The position numbers and the translations under genes were made by a program. This document shows positions 1 to 8,140 of a DNA stretch of 64,000 nucleotides, one piece after another. Source of the stretch: Streptacidiphilus melanogenes. GTDB lineage: Bacteria; Actinomycetota; Actinomycetes; Streptomycetales; Streptomycetaceae. Below the pieces are notes generated by a model that worked only from the letters and a program-made list of their open reading frames with translations, ran no database searches and had not been told where the DNA came from. Location of the stretch: assembly GCF_000787835.1 (NCBI RefSeq), contig NZ_BBPP01000005.1, forward strand, positions 135,315-199,314, written 5' to 3'. The first letter of the stretch is position 1; each line of letters starts with the position of its first letter.

Positions 1-582
1 GGCGGCCTCCAGGGCCGCGCAGCGGGTCAGCGCCATCACGCCGGCCTTGGCCGCCGCGTAGTGGGACTGTCCGGCCTGGGCGCGCCAGCCGATCACGGAG
101 GCGTTGTTGACGACGACCCCGCCCCGGCCGCCCGCCCTCATCGCGCGAAGCGCGGCCCGGGTGCAGCGGAAGGTGCCGCCGAGGGTCACGTCGATGACGC
201 GGTCCCACTGGTCGTCGGTCATGTCGACGAGTTCCGCGGTGCCCCCGAGCCCGGCGTTGTTGACCACGATGTCGAGCCGTCCGTGCGTGCGTTCGGCGGC
301 GGCGAACAGCTCCCGCACCTGGGCCTCGTCGGTGACGTCGCAGGGCAGCGCGGCGACGCGCTCCGCGCCGAACTCGGCGGTCAGCGCCTCGGCGGACTCC
401 TTGAGCCGGCGCGCATGCGCGTCGCTGACCAGCACCTTGGCCCCCTCCTCGAGGAAGCGCCGGGCCGTCGCGCCGCCGATCCCGGCACCCGCGGCGGCGG
501 TCACCACCGCGCTGCGTCCGGCGAGCAGGCCGTGCCCGGGCAGGTAGGGAGGAGGTGTGCGGAGACCGTCGACGTCACCCAT
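1..582 (-). CDS. SDR family oxidoreductase (3' end outside window)
   Basis: NAD(P)-dependent short-chain dehydrogenase, cut by the window edge: 194 codons are visible with no stop. Reading from ATG at 582 shows the Rossmann glycine motif in the variant form TAAAGAGIGG, the NNAG motif, and the YAAAK catalytic Tyr/Lys pair. The N-terminal phrase HGLLAGRSAVVTAAAGAGIG resembles, from memory, actinobacterial SDRs of the steroid ring C/D pathway such as IpdF. It is divergent from the enoyl-CoA hydratase and acyl-CoA dehydrogenase genes, and both share one operator-like palindrome. Acting on a hydroxyacyl-CoA of the same pathway is an inference. Family is certain; substrate is not. Confidence 0.85.
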   Translation of the reverse strand, partial: MGDVDGLRTPPPYLPGHGLLAGRSAVVTAAAGAGIGGATARRFLEEGAKVLVSDAHARRLKESAEALTAEFGAERVAALPCDVTDEAQVRELFAAAERTHGRLDIVVNNAGLGGTAELVDMTDDQWDRVIDVTLGGTFRCTRAALRAMRAGGRGGVVVNNASVIGWRAQAGQSHYAAAKAGVMALTRCAALEAA

Positions 583-595
583 GCGGGTACGTTAA

Positions 596-615
596 CCTAC
601 CAAACACTTGTTAGG
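596..615. promoter_or_regulatory. TetR-type palindromic operator, KstR2-like
   Basis: The sequence CCTACCAAACACTTGTTAGG is an inverted repeat with arms CCTAnCAA and TTGnTAGG around four bases. Its core ACCAAACACTTGTT matches the reported KstR2 motif AnCAAGnnCTTGnT at nine of ten defined positions. It lies 14 bp from one divergent start and overlaps the ribosome-binding region of the other, so a bound repressor would shut both. Which regulator binds is inferred; no TetR gene is in the window. Confidence 0.6.
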
Positions 616-626
616 GAAGGAGTCCC

Positions 627-1505
627 ATGATGAGTGCCGCCCCCGAGTCCTCCGACGCCGCCGACGGCGAGCCGCCGGTGCTCTACGAGCGGCGCGGCGC
701 GGTCGCGTGGGTGACCATGAACCGCCCGCGCTACCGCAACGCCCAGAACTCGGCGATGACCTACGCCCTCGACGCCGCCTTCTACCGCGCCGCGGCGGAC
801 GACGACGTCAGGGTCGTCGTCCTCGCGGGAGCGGGACAGCACTTCTCCGCCGGGCACGACATCGGCACACCGGGCCGCGACGCGCACCTGCCCTTCGAGC
901 GGCGCGCCGGCCTGTGGTGGGACCACTCCGACAAGCAGGGCGCGGAGAGCCGCTACGCGCGCGAGTCCGAGGTCTACCTCGGCATGTGCCGACGCTGGCG
1001 GGAGCTGCCGAAACCGGTCCTGGCCTGCGTCCAGGGCGCTTGCGTGGCCGGGGGGTTGATGCTCGCCTGGGTCTGCGACCTGATCGTCGCGGCCGAGGAC
1101 GCCTTCTTCGCCGACCCCGTCGTCCGGATGGGCATCCCGGGCGTCGAGTACTTCGCCCACCCCTGGGTGATGCCACCGCGCATCGCCAAGGAGTTCCTCT
1201 TCACCGGCGACCGGATCGACGCACGCCGCGCCTACGAGGTCGGCATGGTCAACCGGGTGGTCCCGCGCACCGAGTTGGAGACGCAGACCCTCGAACTCGC
1301 GGAGCGCATCGCCCAGATGCCGCGCCTGGGTCTCGCCCTCACCAAGCGCGCCGTCAACCAGGCCGAGGACCTGCAGGGCCTGCACGCTGGGATGGACTCC
1401 GTCTTCGGCCTGCACCACCTCGCCCACGCCCACAACGCGGAGGTCGCCGCCGACTCCCTCGGGGGCATGGACGTCGCCGCGATGAAGAAGCAGGCGGGTG
1501 CCTAG
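627..1505 (+). CDS. enoyl-CoA hydratase/isomerase family protein
   Basis: Crotonase-fold protein of 292 residues. Typical segments are visible: a first-strand segment ending VAWVTMNRPRYRNAQN, the oxyanion-hole region FSAGHDIG, and a second oxyanion segment around CVAGGLMLAW. It would hydrate or isomerise a 2-enoyl-CoA during beta-oxidation. A GGAAGGAG ribosome site precedes two in-frame ATGs (627 and 630), either of which could be used. The next gene starts 3 bp after its stop, so hydratase and both dehydrogenases form one operon, divergent from the SDR. It is longer than usual for short enoyl-CoA hydratases (about 260), with extra residues around an aromatic stretch (LWWDHSDKQGAESRYARES). 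Confidence 0.9.
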   Translation: MMSAAPESSDAADGEPPVLYERRGAVAWVTMNRPRYRNAQNSAMTYALDAAFYRAAADDDVRVVVLAGAGQHFSAGHDIGTPGRDAHLPFERRAGLWWDHSDKQGAESRYARESEVYLGMCRRWRELPKPVLACVQGACVAGGLMLAWVCDLIVAAEDAFFADPVVRMGIPGVEYFAHPWVMPPRIAKEFLFTGDRIDARRAYEVGMVNRVVPRTELETQTLELAERIAQMPRLGLALTKRAVNQAEDLQGLHAGMDSVFGLHHLAHAHNAEVAADSLGGMDVAAMKKQAGA

Positions 1506-1508
1506 ACC

Positions 1509-2648
1509 GTGGACCTCACCCACGACGCGGAGACCGAGGCCTTCCGCGGCGAGGCCCGTGCCTGGCTGGCCGCCCATGTCCCGTCCGCGCCGCTCCCCTC
1601 GCTGGAGACCCGTGAGGGCTTCGCCGCCCACCGCGCCTGGGAGGCCGAACTGGCCGCCGACCGCTGGTCGGTGGTCTCCTGGCCGGAGCCCTACGGTGGC
1701 CGTGGCGCGGACATCATGCGCTGGCTCGCCTTCGAGGAGGAGTACTACGCGGCGGGCGCGCCCGGCCGGGTCTCCCAGAACGGCATCAACCTGCTCGCAC
1801 CCACCCTCTTCGACCACGGCACGCAGGAGCAGCGCGCCCGCGTGCTGCCCCCGATGGCCCGCGGCGAGGTGATCTGGGCACAGGCCTGGTCCGAGCCGGA
1901 GTCCGGCTCCGACCTCGCCTCGCTCCGTTCCCGTGCGGTCCGCACGAATGGCGGCTGGCTGCTCAGCGGCCAGAAGACCTGGTCGTCCCGGGCCGCCTTC
2001 GCGGACCGGGCCTTCGGCCTCTTCCGCAGCGAACCCGGCCTGCCCAGACCGCACCTGGGCCTCACCTACCTGATGTTCGACCTGCGCGCTCCGGGCGTGA
2101 CGGTCCGGCCGATCGGCCGGCTCGACGGCAAGCCCGCCTTCGCGGAGCTCTTCCTCGACGAGGTGTTCGTGCCGGACGAGGACGTCATCGGCGCCCCCGG
2201 AGAGGGCTGGCGCGTCGCGATGAGCACGGCGGGCAACGAACGCGGTCTGACGCTGCGCTCACCCGGCCGCTTCCTCGCCTCCGCGCGCCGACTGGCCGCC
2301 CTGTGGGGCTCCACCGGCCGCGACCCGGCCGTCGGCGACCGCGTCGCGGACGCGTTGATCGGCGCGCGCGCCTACCAGCTGTTCACCTACGCGGGCGCCT
2401 CGCGCTTCGCGGCCGGCGCGACCATCGGCGCGGAGTCGAGCCTGAACAAGGTCTTCTGGTCCGAGTACGACATCGCCCTCCACGAGACCGCGCTCGACCT
2501 GCTCGGCCCCGAGGCGGAGCGCGCGGACGGCCCGTGGGCGGAGGGCTGGGTCTTCTCCCTGGCCGGCCCGGTCTACGCCGGCACCAACGAGATCCAACGC
2601 GACATCATCGCCGAGCGGCTGCTCGGCCTGCCCAAGGGACGGCGGTAA
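1509..2648 (+). CDS. acyl-CoA dehydrogenase, subunit 1 of a tandem pair
   Basis: FAD-dependent acyl-CoA dehydrogenase of 379 residues, started at GTG 1509 just after the hydratase stop. Family hallmarks are the WAQAWSEPESGSDLAS flavin-binding segment, the beta-domain segment around GWLLSGQKTWSS, and a C-terminal GTNEIQRDIIAERLLGLP motif. It is followed 2 bp later by a second, divergent dehydrogenase of similar size. Adjacent unequal dehydrogenases in actinobacterial steroid and branched acyl-CoA pathways often form alpha2-beta2 enzymes in which only one subunit carries complete FAD and catalytic residues. This one has the canonical C-terminus, so it is the likelier catalytic subunit (inference). 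Confidence 0.93.
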   Translation: MDLTHDAETEAFRGEARAWLAAHVPSAPLPSLETREGFAAHRAWEAELAADRWSVVSWPEPYGGRGADIMRWLAFEEEYYAAGAPGRVSQNGINLLAPTLFDHGTQEQRARVLPPMARGEVIWAQAWSEPESGSDLASLRSRAVRTNGGWLLSGQKTWSSRAAFADRAFGLFRSEPGLPRPHLGLTYLMFDLRAPGVTVRPIGRLDGKPAFAELFLDEVFVPDEDVIGAPGEGWRVAMSTAGNERGLTLRSPGRFLASARRLAALWGSTGRDPAVGDRVADALIGARAYQLFTYAGASRFAAGATIGAESSLNKVFWSEYDIALHETALDLLGPEAERADGPWAEGWVFSLAGPVYAGTNEIQRDIIAERLLGLPKGRR

Positions 2649-2650
2649 CG

Positions 2651-3784
2651 GTGCGCTTCCTCCTCGACGCCGAGCAGCGGGACTTCGCCCGCACCCTGGA
2701 CTCCCTGCTCGCCGCCGCCGACAGCCCGTCGGCCGCCCGCGCCTGGGCCCGTGGCGACCACGCCCTTGGCCGCGCCCTGTGGGACCGCCTCGCGAAGGCG
2801 GGCGTCTTCGCCCTCGCCGTCCCTGAGGCCTTCGACGGCGCGGGCCGGCTGCCGCTGGAACTGACGCTCGGCTTCGAGGCCCTCGGACGCCACGCCGTCC
2901 CGGGCCCTGCGGTCGAGACGGTCGCAGCTGCCGTCCTGCTCTCCGAGCTGGTCGACGCGGGCCCCGACGCCGTGGGGTTCCACGACGGCGGGCTCGACGG
3001 CCTGGGACTCGGCGACGCGGGCCCCGACGGCCCGGGGCCCGGCGGGGCGGAGCTCGGCGACACGCGGGGCGGCGGCCCGGGGTCTGAGGCCGGGGCGGCC
3101 GCCGGAGACGGCGCCGGGTATGCCCGGGGCCTGCTGTCGCGGTTCGCGTCAGGGGACGCGCTGGCCACGCTTCGCGTGGACGGCGGCTACGCGCTCGACG
3201 CCGACGTCGCGGACGTCGTCCTCGTCGTCGCGGGGCAGACGGGCGAGGAGCTCTGGCTGGCCGCTGAGCCCGGCCCGGCCGCGCCGTCGCACGACCCCGC
3301 CCGGCGCCTCTTCACCCCGGCCGCGGCCGGCCGGCTGCTCGCCCGGGGCCCGGGCGTCGCCGCAGGCGTCGAGCGGGCGCGGGCGTGGGGCGCGCTGGCG
3401 ACGGCCGCGCAGGCGGTCGGCGTCGGCCGGGCGCTGCTCGAACAGACCGTCGGCTACGTGCGGGAGCGGCGGCAGTTCGGGGTCGCCGTCGGCTCCTTCC
3501 AGGCGGTCAAGCACCGCCTCGCGGACGTGCTGCTCGCGCTGGAGTTCGCGCGGCCGCTGGTCCACGCGGCGGCCCTGTCGCTCGACCCGGTCGACATCGC
3601 CATGGCCAAGGTCACCGCCGGAGAGGCGGCCTGCACGGCGGCGCGGGCGGCCCTCCAACTGCACGGGGCGATCGGCTACACGGAGGAGCTCGACCTGTCC
3701 CTGTGGCTGCGCAAGGCCCGTCCGCTCCGAGACGCCTGGGGGACGCCGGCGTCCTGCCGGGCCCGCATCGTCGGCGTGGGCTGA
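2651..3784 (+). CDS. acyl-CoA dehydrogenase, subunit 2 of a tandem pair
   Basis: Second dehydrogenase of 377 residues, started at GTG 2651. The C-terminal domain is recognisable (YVRERRQFGVAVGSFQAVKHRLAD, then LHGAIGYTEELDLSLWLRKA), while the N-terminal half is less conserved. Residues about 105-155 are an unusual Gly/Asp/Pro-rich insertion with repeated LGDAGPDGPGPG-like units, apparently grown by slippage in the middle domain. It probably pairs with the upstream dehydrogenase as an alpha2-beta2 enzyme; the spacing suggests translational coupling. Whether the insertion harms flavin binding is unknown. Confidence 0.88.
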   Translation: MRFLLDAEQRDFARTLDSLLAAADSPSAARAWARGDHALGRALWDRLAKAGVFALAVPEAFDGAGRLPLELTLGFEALGRHAVPGPAVETVAAAVLLSELVDAGPDAVGFHDGGLDGLGLGDAGPDGPGPGGAELGDTRGGGPGSEAGAAAGDGAGYARGLLSRFASGDALATLRVDGGYALDADVADVVLVVAGQTGEELWLAAEPGPAAPSHDPARRLFTPAAAGRLLARGPGVAAGVERARAWGALATAAQAVGVGRALLEQTVGYVRERRQFGVAVGSFQAVKHRLADVLLALEFARPLVHAAALSLDPVDIAMAKVTAGEAACTAARAALQLHGAIGYTEELDLSLWLRKARPLRDAWGTPASCRARIVGVG

Positions 3785-3808
3785 TCCGCGCTCAGTTCCA
3801 GGCGGAGC

Positions 3809-4243
3809 TCAGTTCCAGGCGGAGGGGTGCTTCCGCTCCGGCATCTCCGGCTCGAACCACTCCAACGACGCCTGCCGGAACCGCGTCCGCGCCGTCCAGA
3901 CCCCGTGCACCCCGCGTGCGAGCAGCGGCAGCAGCGCCGCCCCGAGCAGCGCGGTCAGCCGCCAGACCTCCGTCCAGCCGTCCCACCCGAGGACGCCGTC
4001 CCGGTGCTCGACGAACCCGTCGAAGCAGAGCCAGAAGACCGGCGCGACGACCAATGCCGCCCGCAGGTCCTTGCCCCGCCGCGCGACGCCGACACAGACG
4101 GCGCCGACCATCACCAGCCCCACCACGGCGTGCTTGGGCGTGGTCACCGCGCCCACGAAGACCGACGCCGCCAACGCGACGCCGAAGGCGACCACGAACA
4201 GCAGGGGCGTCGGCATCGACGCGGGAGCGGAATCCTCGAACAC
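3809..4243 (-). CDS. small integral membrane protein, unknown function
   Basis: Predicted protein of 144 residues from GTG 4243. Three or four hydrophobic stretches are visible: PLLFVVAFGVALAASVFVGA, HAVVGLVMVGAVCVGVA, ALVVAPVFWLCFDGFV and LTALLGAALLPLLA. The cytoplasmic-looking tail is basic and ends WFEPEMPERKHPSAWN. An upstream in-frame ATG at 4315 would add 24 residues, so the start is uncertain. It faces the acyl-CoA dehydrogenase tail-to-tail. An imperfect direct repeat, CTCAGTTCCAGGCGGAG-like, covers its stop region (about 3791-3826). Family not recognised. Confidence 0.65.
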   Translation of the reverse strand: MFEDSAPASMPTPLLFVVAFGVALAASVFVGAVTTPKHAVVGLVMVGAVCVGVARRGKDLRAALVVAPVFWLCFDGFVEHRDGVLGWDGWTEVWRLTALLGAALLPLLARGVHGVWTARTRFRQASLEWFEPEMPERKHPSAWN

Positions 4244-4399
4244 CCTGCCATCACACCCGCGTCGGGCGGGTGCGTTGTGCAATCTTGACGGGTTCCATAC
4301 GCGAGGTACGCGCATCCATACGGCGCCCTAGCGCGGCGACGCCCCAGGGGCGGGAGACCCGCGACCCTGGGGCACCCGTGCTCGCGCACGCGCTCCGGC

Positions 4400-7300
4400 T
4401 CAGCTCAGCTGGGCGTAGCGCTCCCAGTTGTTGCCGCCGACCGCGCCGCCTGCGGTGAAGCCGCCGGCGCCGTTGGAGGTGTAGAGGTAGCACTGGCCGT
4501 TGGGCAGGCGGGCGATCAGCTGCTGGTGCCCCTGCCCGTTCAGGTCGCCGCCGAGGACGACGGCGTTGTACTGGCCCCAGCCCGAGCCGACGTAGACGTG
4601 GTGCGCCTCGAACCCGCCGTGGCCGTTGCCCACGAAGGTCCACAGGTGGCCGCCGGAGTCCCGTGCGACCAGGTCGGCGATGCCGTCGCCGGTGAGGTCA
4701 CCGTGCCCGGCGACGAGGTTGAAGGAGTTCCACCCGCTGCCGACGCGGACCCGGCTGCCCAGGCCACCGTTCGCGGTGCCGGGGTGGAGCCACATCACCC
4801 CGGAGCGGTCGATGCCCACCACGTCGGTGATCCCGTCGCCGGTCAGGTCGCCCGGGGCGAGGATGCGGGTGTACTGGTTCCATCCGGTGCCGAGCAGTGT
4901 CTTCTTGCTGCTGTTCAGCTCGACGACGCCCACGCCGAGGCCCCAGAACCGGTACAGGGCACCGGACTTGCTGCGGATGAGCAGGTCCGGGCTGCCGTCC
5001 CCGTTCATGTCCCCGGCCGCGAGCACGAGGTTGAACTGCTGGTCGATGTCGCTGATGGAGCCCACGCCGCCGTTGAAGCAGCCGTGCATGTCACTCGAGC
5101 AGAAGGCCGTGATGACGTGGTCGGAGCCCTGCGCCGTGATGCCGCCGAAGCTCGTGCCGATGCCCCACGTGCCCAGGTCGCGGCTCCAGCCGCGCTCCAG
5201 CGCGATCTTCGGTGCCGTCGCGGTGTAGACGCGGACCGAGGCGGACGCGCACGAGCCCGCCGGGGTGGCCGACGTGCCGATCAGCTTGCCGCCCGCGACG
5301 AGTGCGCCGCCCGCGTCGCCGACGCACTGGTCCTGCGGGGCTGCCCAGGCCGCGCCCGGGGCCGGCGCCGTGCAGAGGGAACCGGACGGCAGCGCGTGGC
5401 CGAGCAGCTGCGCGCAGGTCGCGGCGGACTGCACCTGCACGGTCTCGGCGTGCGGGGTGCGGAAGTCGACGCCGTCCCAGCCCAGCGTGGACCAGGAGTA
5501 GAAGACCGCGGTGGTACCCGGTCGGTAGAGCGCGCTGTCAGCGGCCCCCGCCAGCACGGCGACGTTGCTCGACGCGGCGTCGTAGGAGCGGCTCACGCTC
5601 AGGTCGTCCTGACCGGACGACGCGTTGTAGCGCTGGTCGAGCAGGTACGGCGGGTTGCTGCCGCCGCCCTGGATCTCGCCGGTGGAGCGGTTGTAACCCC
5701 AGCCGCTGCTGGTGCTGCCGTGGCCGGTGTAGCAGTCGGCCGTGGCCAGGATGCGGGTCGGCGCGATCCGGACGCCTGTGCACGCGCGGACGTTCGACAG
5801 ACCCGCGCCGTAGCTGAACGCCATCGGTGTCACCCAGGCGGGAACGCTGGGCGCCTTGCTGGCCGGGGTCCAGGCAGCCGAGGCGGGGATGCCGACGACG
5901 GGCGCGACGTGGAAGACGTTGCCGGCGTCGTGCCAGCCGAGCTCGGCGCTGTAGCGGTCCACGGTCCAGGACAGGTCGCGGTCGGGCGCGGCCGTCCCGC
6001 CGCCCAGCGAGGCCACCGTCGTGGTCGAGGCGTCCGCGTCGGTGTGGACGTCGTCGAGCACCAGCTGCCCGGCCGTCGCGTCGTGGTGGACGACGAAGCC
6101 GTCGCCGAGGAGGGCGTCGTCGTAACCGCTGCCGCTCGCGGGCAGGCGGTAGCGGGCCCCGTCGGCCATGTCGAGGATGCCCGCCGTGTGGGTGTCGCAG
6201 GTCCAGTACAGCCAGCGGCCGACGACCTGCACCTCGGGAGCGACGCACGGCGCGCCGCTGTCCACGACCCCGGCCACGCGATGGTTGGCCAGGTCCTCGA
6301 TGGTGACCGCGCCCGTCCGGCCGGAGCCGACGTAGGCGAAGCCGCCCCATACCGCTCCGGGGCGGCCGCCGGGCTTGGCCGGAGCCCCGACGGGCCCGAG
6401 GACGGACCCGGTCCGGTAGTCCGAGGCGGTCAACGCGCCGCTGTCGGAGAGCACGTAGCGTCCGTCGGCGTCGACGACGAGCCCGGTCGACTGACTGATC
6501 CAGGCCGTCGGGCCGGAGCTGCCCGCCTTCGTGAGCTCCCCGTTGAAGTCGAACGCCACCTGGCCGTCACCGGTCGCGACGAGCGGCCCGGACGGCGAGC
6601 CGGTGGTCGCGATGTGCGTCAGCGCGCCGAAGGCTCCGCCCGTGAGGGTACGGCTCCAGATCGTGCTGCTGTCGGCGCTCCACACGGTGGCCGTGCCCCG
6701 CTCCAGCGCGAAGCCCGCGACGGGCGACGGCGCCCGGTACAGCGGTGTGATCTCGGTGGCGGTCGGTCCGGAGGAGCCGGGGGCCACCCGGTAGAAGCCC
6801 CACTCACCGCCCTGGAGGGTGCCTGCGATGACCGCGCCGCCGTCCGGGGTAGGGACCAACGCGTCGTCGGTCGCCGTGAGCAGCGAGGTGGCGGTCCCGC
6901 CCGCTTCCGGCGTCGCCGTCAGCGCGCCGCCGTTCGCAGCGGCCGCCCGCGGGTTCTGCACCGTCAGGACGGCCCCGGAGACCTCGGCGACGGAGGGTGA
7001 AGGCTGGCTCAACGAGTTCGCCGGCGTCTGCACGGTGGAGGGGGCGGCCGAGGGGTTCGCGCGGGAGAAGACCTGGACGGCACCGTTGCCGCGGGCCGTG
7101 AAAAGGACCGAGGTGGGTGAGAGGGCCACCTGGACGGGGGAGACGGACGAGGCGGGGGCGTTGAGACTGATCGGGGTGGCCACGCCCGAGGCCAGGTCGA
7201 CCAGGGCCTGGTGGTAGCCGGCGGTGTCCATGTACTGCAGCACGACTGACGTGGCGTCGCCCGCCAGCACGTGGGTCAGCCGCCCGGCGGCATCGGCCGG

Positions 7301-7903
7301 AAGGCCGGTGACCAGGACGTCCTTCGTCCCGCCCGAGCCGTCCGGGGTGAGCAGATGGACACCCGGCACGGCGGCGGTGCCGAGGGCGCCCGTCGCCACC
7401 ACGGTGCGGCCGTAGGTGCCGTCGTAGGTCAGCCCGTTGAGCGACACGACGCTCGGGGCGCCGCCCGCGCCCATGTCGTAGAGGGTGACCGCGGCCTTGC
7501 CGCTCCAGTCGAACGCGGCGACGACGTCGGAGCCGGTGCCGAACTCCCCGGGGATCGTCAGCCGGAGGTTCGACGTGGTGACGTTCTGGGGCAGCGTGAA
7601 CGCCGTCACCGTCGCGCCGGTGTCGTACCGGGTCCACAACAGGTCGTTGCTGCCCGCGCGCTGGTGCAGGAACCCGGTGGTCCCCGCGCTGATCAGGGTC
7701 TCCGCGGCCGGCGTGGACGCGGTGGTGCCGGGGAAGTCGACCGGCGTGCCGACACCCGCGGCGCCGCTGCTCGCCGGGGTGGCCCCGGTGGCGGCGGCGG
7801 CCGTGGCGACGGCACTGCCGGTCACGGTCAGGGCGACGGCGACGGCTGCCGCGGTGAAGGCCGCGGCGGCCGCGCTCAGTGCCCGGGAACGGTCGGACAG
7901 CAC
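4400..7903 (-). CDS. secreted FG-GAP protein with a degenerate trypsin-like domain
   Basis: Exported protein of about 1167 residues. GTG 7903 follows a GGGAG ribosome site and opens an alanine-rich signal peptide ending near ATAAAAT. Residues about 50-650 are Gly/Ser/Thr-rich and look like beta-propeller strands. A trypsin-like domain follows (about 690-910): ACTGVRIAPTRIL, paired cysteines and the substrate-pocket segment are recognisable. The catalytic His is Asp723 (ATADCY where TAAHC is expected) and the nucleophile Ser is Ala864 (GDAGGA where GDSGGP is expected), while a DLSV Asp near residue 780 remains. The C-terminus carries FG-GAP/VCBS repeats of the GDMNGDGSPDLLIR, GDLTGDGITDVVGI and GDLTGDGIADLVA type. 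A non-catalytic secreted binding protein is likely; the ligand is unknown. Confidence 0.88.
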   Translation of the reverse strand: MLSDRSRALSAAAAAFTAAAVAVALTVTGSAVATAAAATGATPASSGAAGVGTPVDFPGTTASTPAAETLISAGTTGFLHQRAGSNDLLWTRYDTGATVTAFTLPQNVTTSNLRLTIPGEFGTGSDVVAAFDWSGKAAVTLYDMGAGGAPSVVSLNGLTYDGTYGRTVVATGALGTAAVPGVHLLTPDGSGGTKDVLVTGLPADAAGRLTHVLAGDATSVVLQYMDTAGYHQALVDLASGVATPISLNAPASSVSPVQVALSPTSVLFTARGNGAVQVFSRANPSAAPSTVQTPANSLSQPSPSVAEVSGAVLTVQNPRAAAANGGALTATPEAGGTATSLLTATDDALVPTPDGGAVIAGTLQGGEWGFYRVAPGSSGPTATEITPLYRAPSPVAGFALERGTATVWSADSSTIWSRTLTGGAFGALTHIATTGSPSGPLVATGDGQVAFDFNGELTKAGSSGPTAWISQSTGLVVDADGRYVLSDSGALTASDYRTGSVLGPVGAPAKPGGRPGAVWGGFAYVGSGRTGAVTIEDLANHRVAGVVDSGAPCVAPEVQVVGRWLYWTCDTHTAGILDMADGARYRLPASGSGYDDALLGDGFVVHHDATAGQLVLDDVHTDADASTTTVASLGGGTAAPDRDLSWTVDRYSAELGWHDAGNVFHVAPVVGIPASAAWTPASKAPSVPAWVTPMAFSYGAGLSNVRACTGVRIAPTRILATADCYTGHGSTSSGWGYNRSTGEIQGGGSNPPYLLDQRYNASSGQDDLSVSRSYDAASSNVAVLAGAADSALYRPGTTAVFYSWSTLGWDGVDFRTPHAETVQVQSAATCAQLLGHALPSGSLCTAPAPGAAWAAPQDQCVGDAGGALVAGGKLIGTSATPAGSCASASVRVYTATAPKIALERGWSRDLGTWGIGTSFGGITAQGSDHVITAFCSSDMHGCFNGGVGSISDIDQQFNLVLAAGDMNGDGSPDLLIRSKSGALYRFWGLGVGVVELNSSKKTLLGTGWNQYTRILAPGDLTGDGITDVVGIDRSGVMWLHPGTANGGLGSRVRVGSGWNSFNLVAGHGDLTGDGIADLVARDSGGHLWTFVGNGHGGFEAHHVYVGSGWGQYNAVVLGGDLNGQGHQQLIARLPNGQCYLYTSNGAGGFTAGGAVGGNNWERYAQLS

Positions 7904-8140
7904 ATGCTCTCCCTCGGGAGGAACGTCGAAAGACGCGCACAGACGGTCCAACCGATGCCCCCGCGCGGTGCGTACCGGGCTCGAGCCCTGGCGGGCGAGC
8001 CTGCGGCGGTCTCGGGCTCCCCCCATGGCGCAGGCGGAGCCTAGCAGTCGCCACTGACCTGCGGTGAGGGCCTTTCTGAGCATGCGCCACTTGCACCGAA
8101 GGGTCAGATTTCGGTGTCACATCCCCTCTTGGACGGTCAT

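Noticed and set aside
597-2054. Long leftward open frame of 485 codons opposite the hydratase and dehydrogenase
   Set aside because: Antisense shadow in GC-rich DNA: Arg/Gly/Val-rich translation, no domain, and the opposite strand carries clear enzyme motifs.
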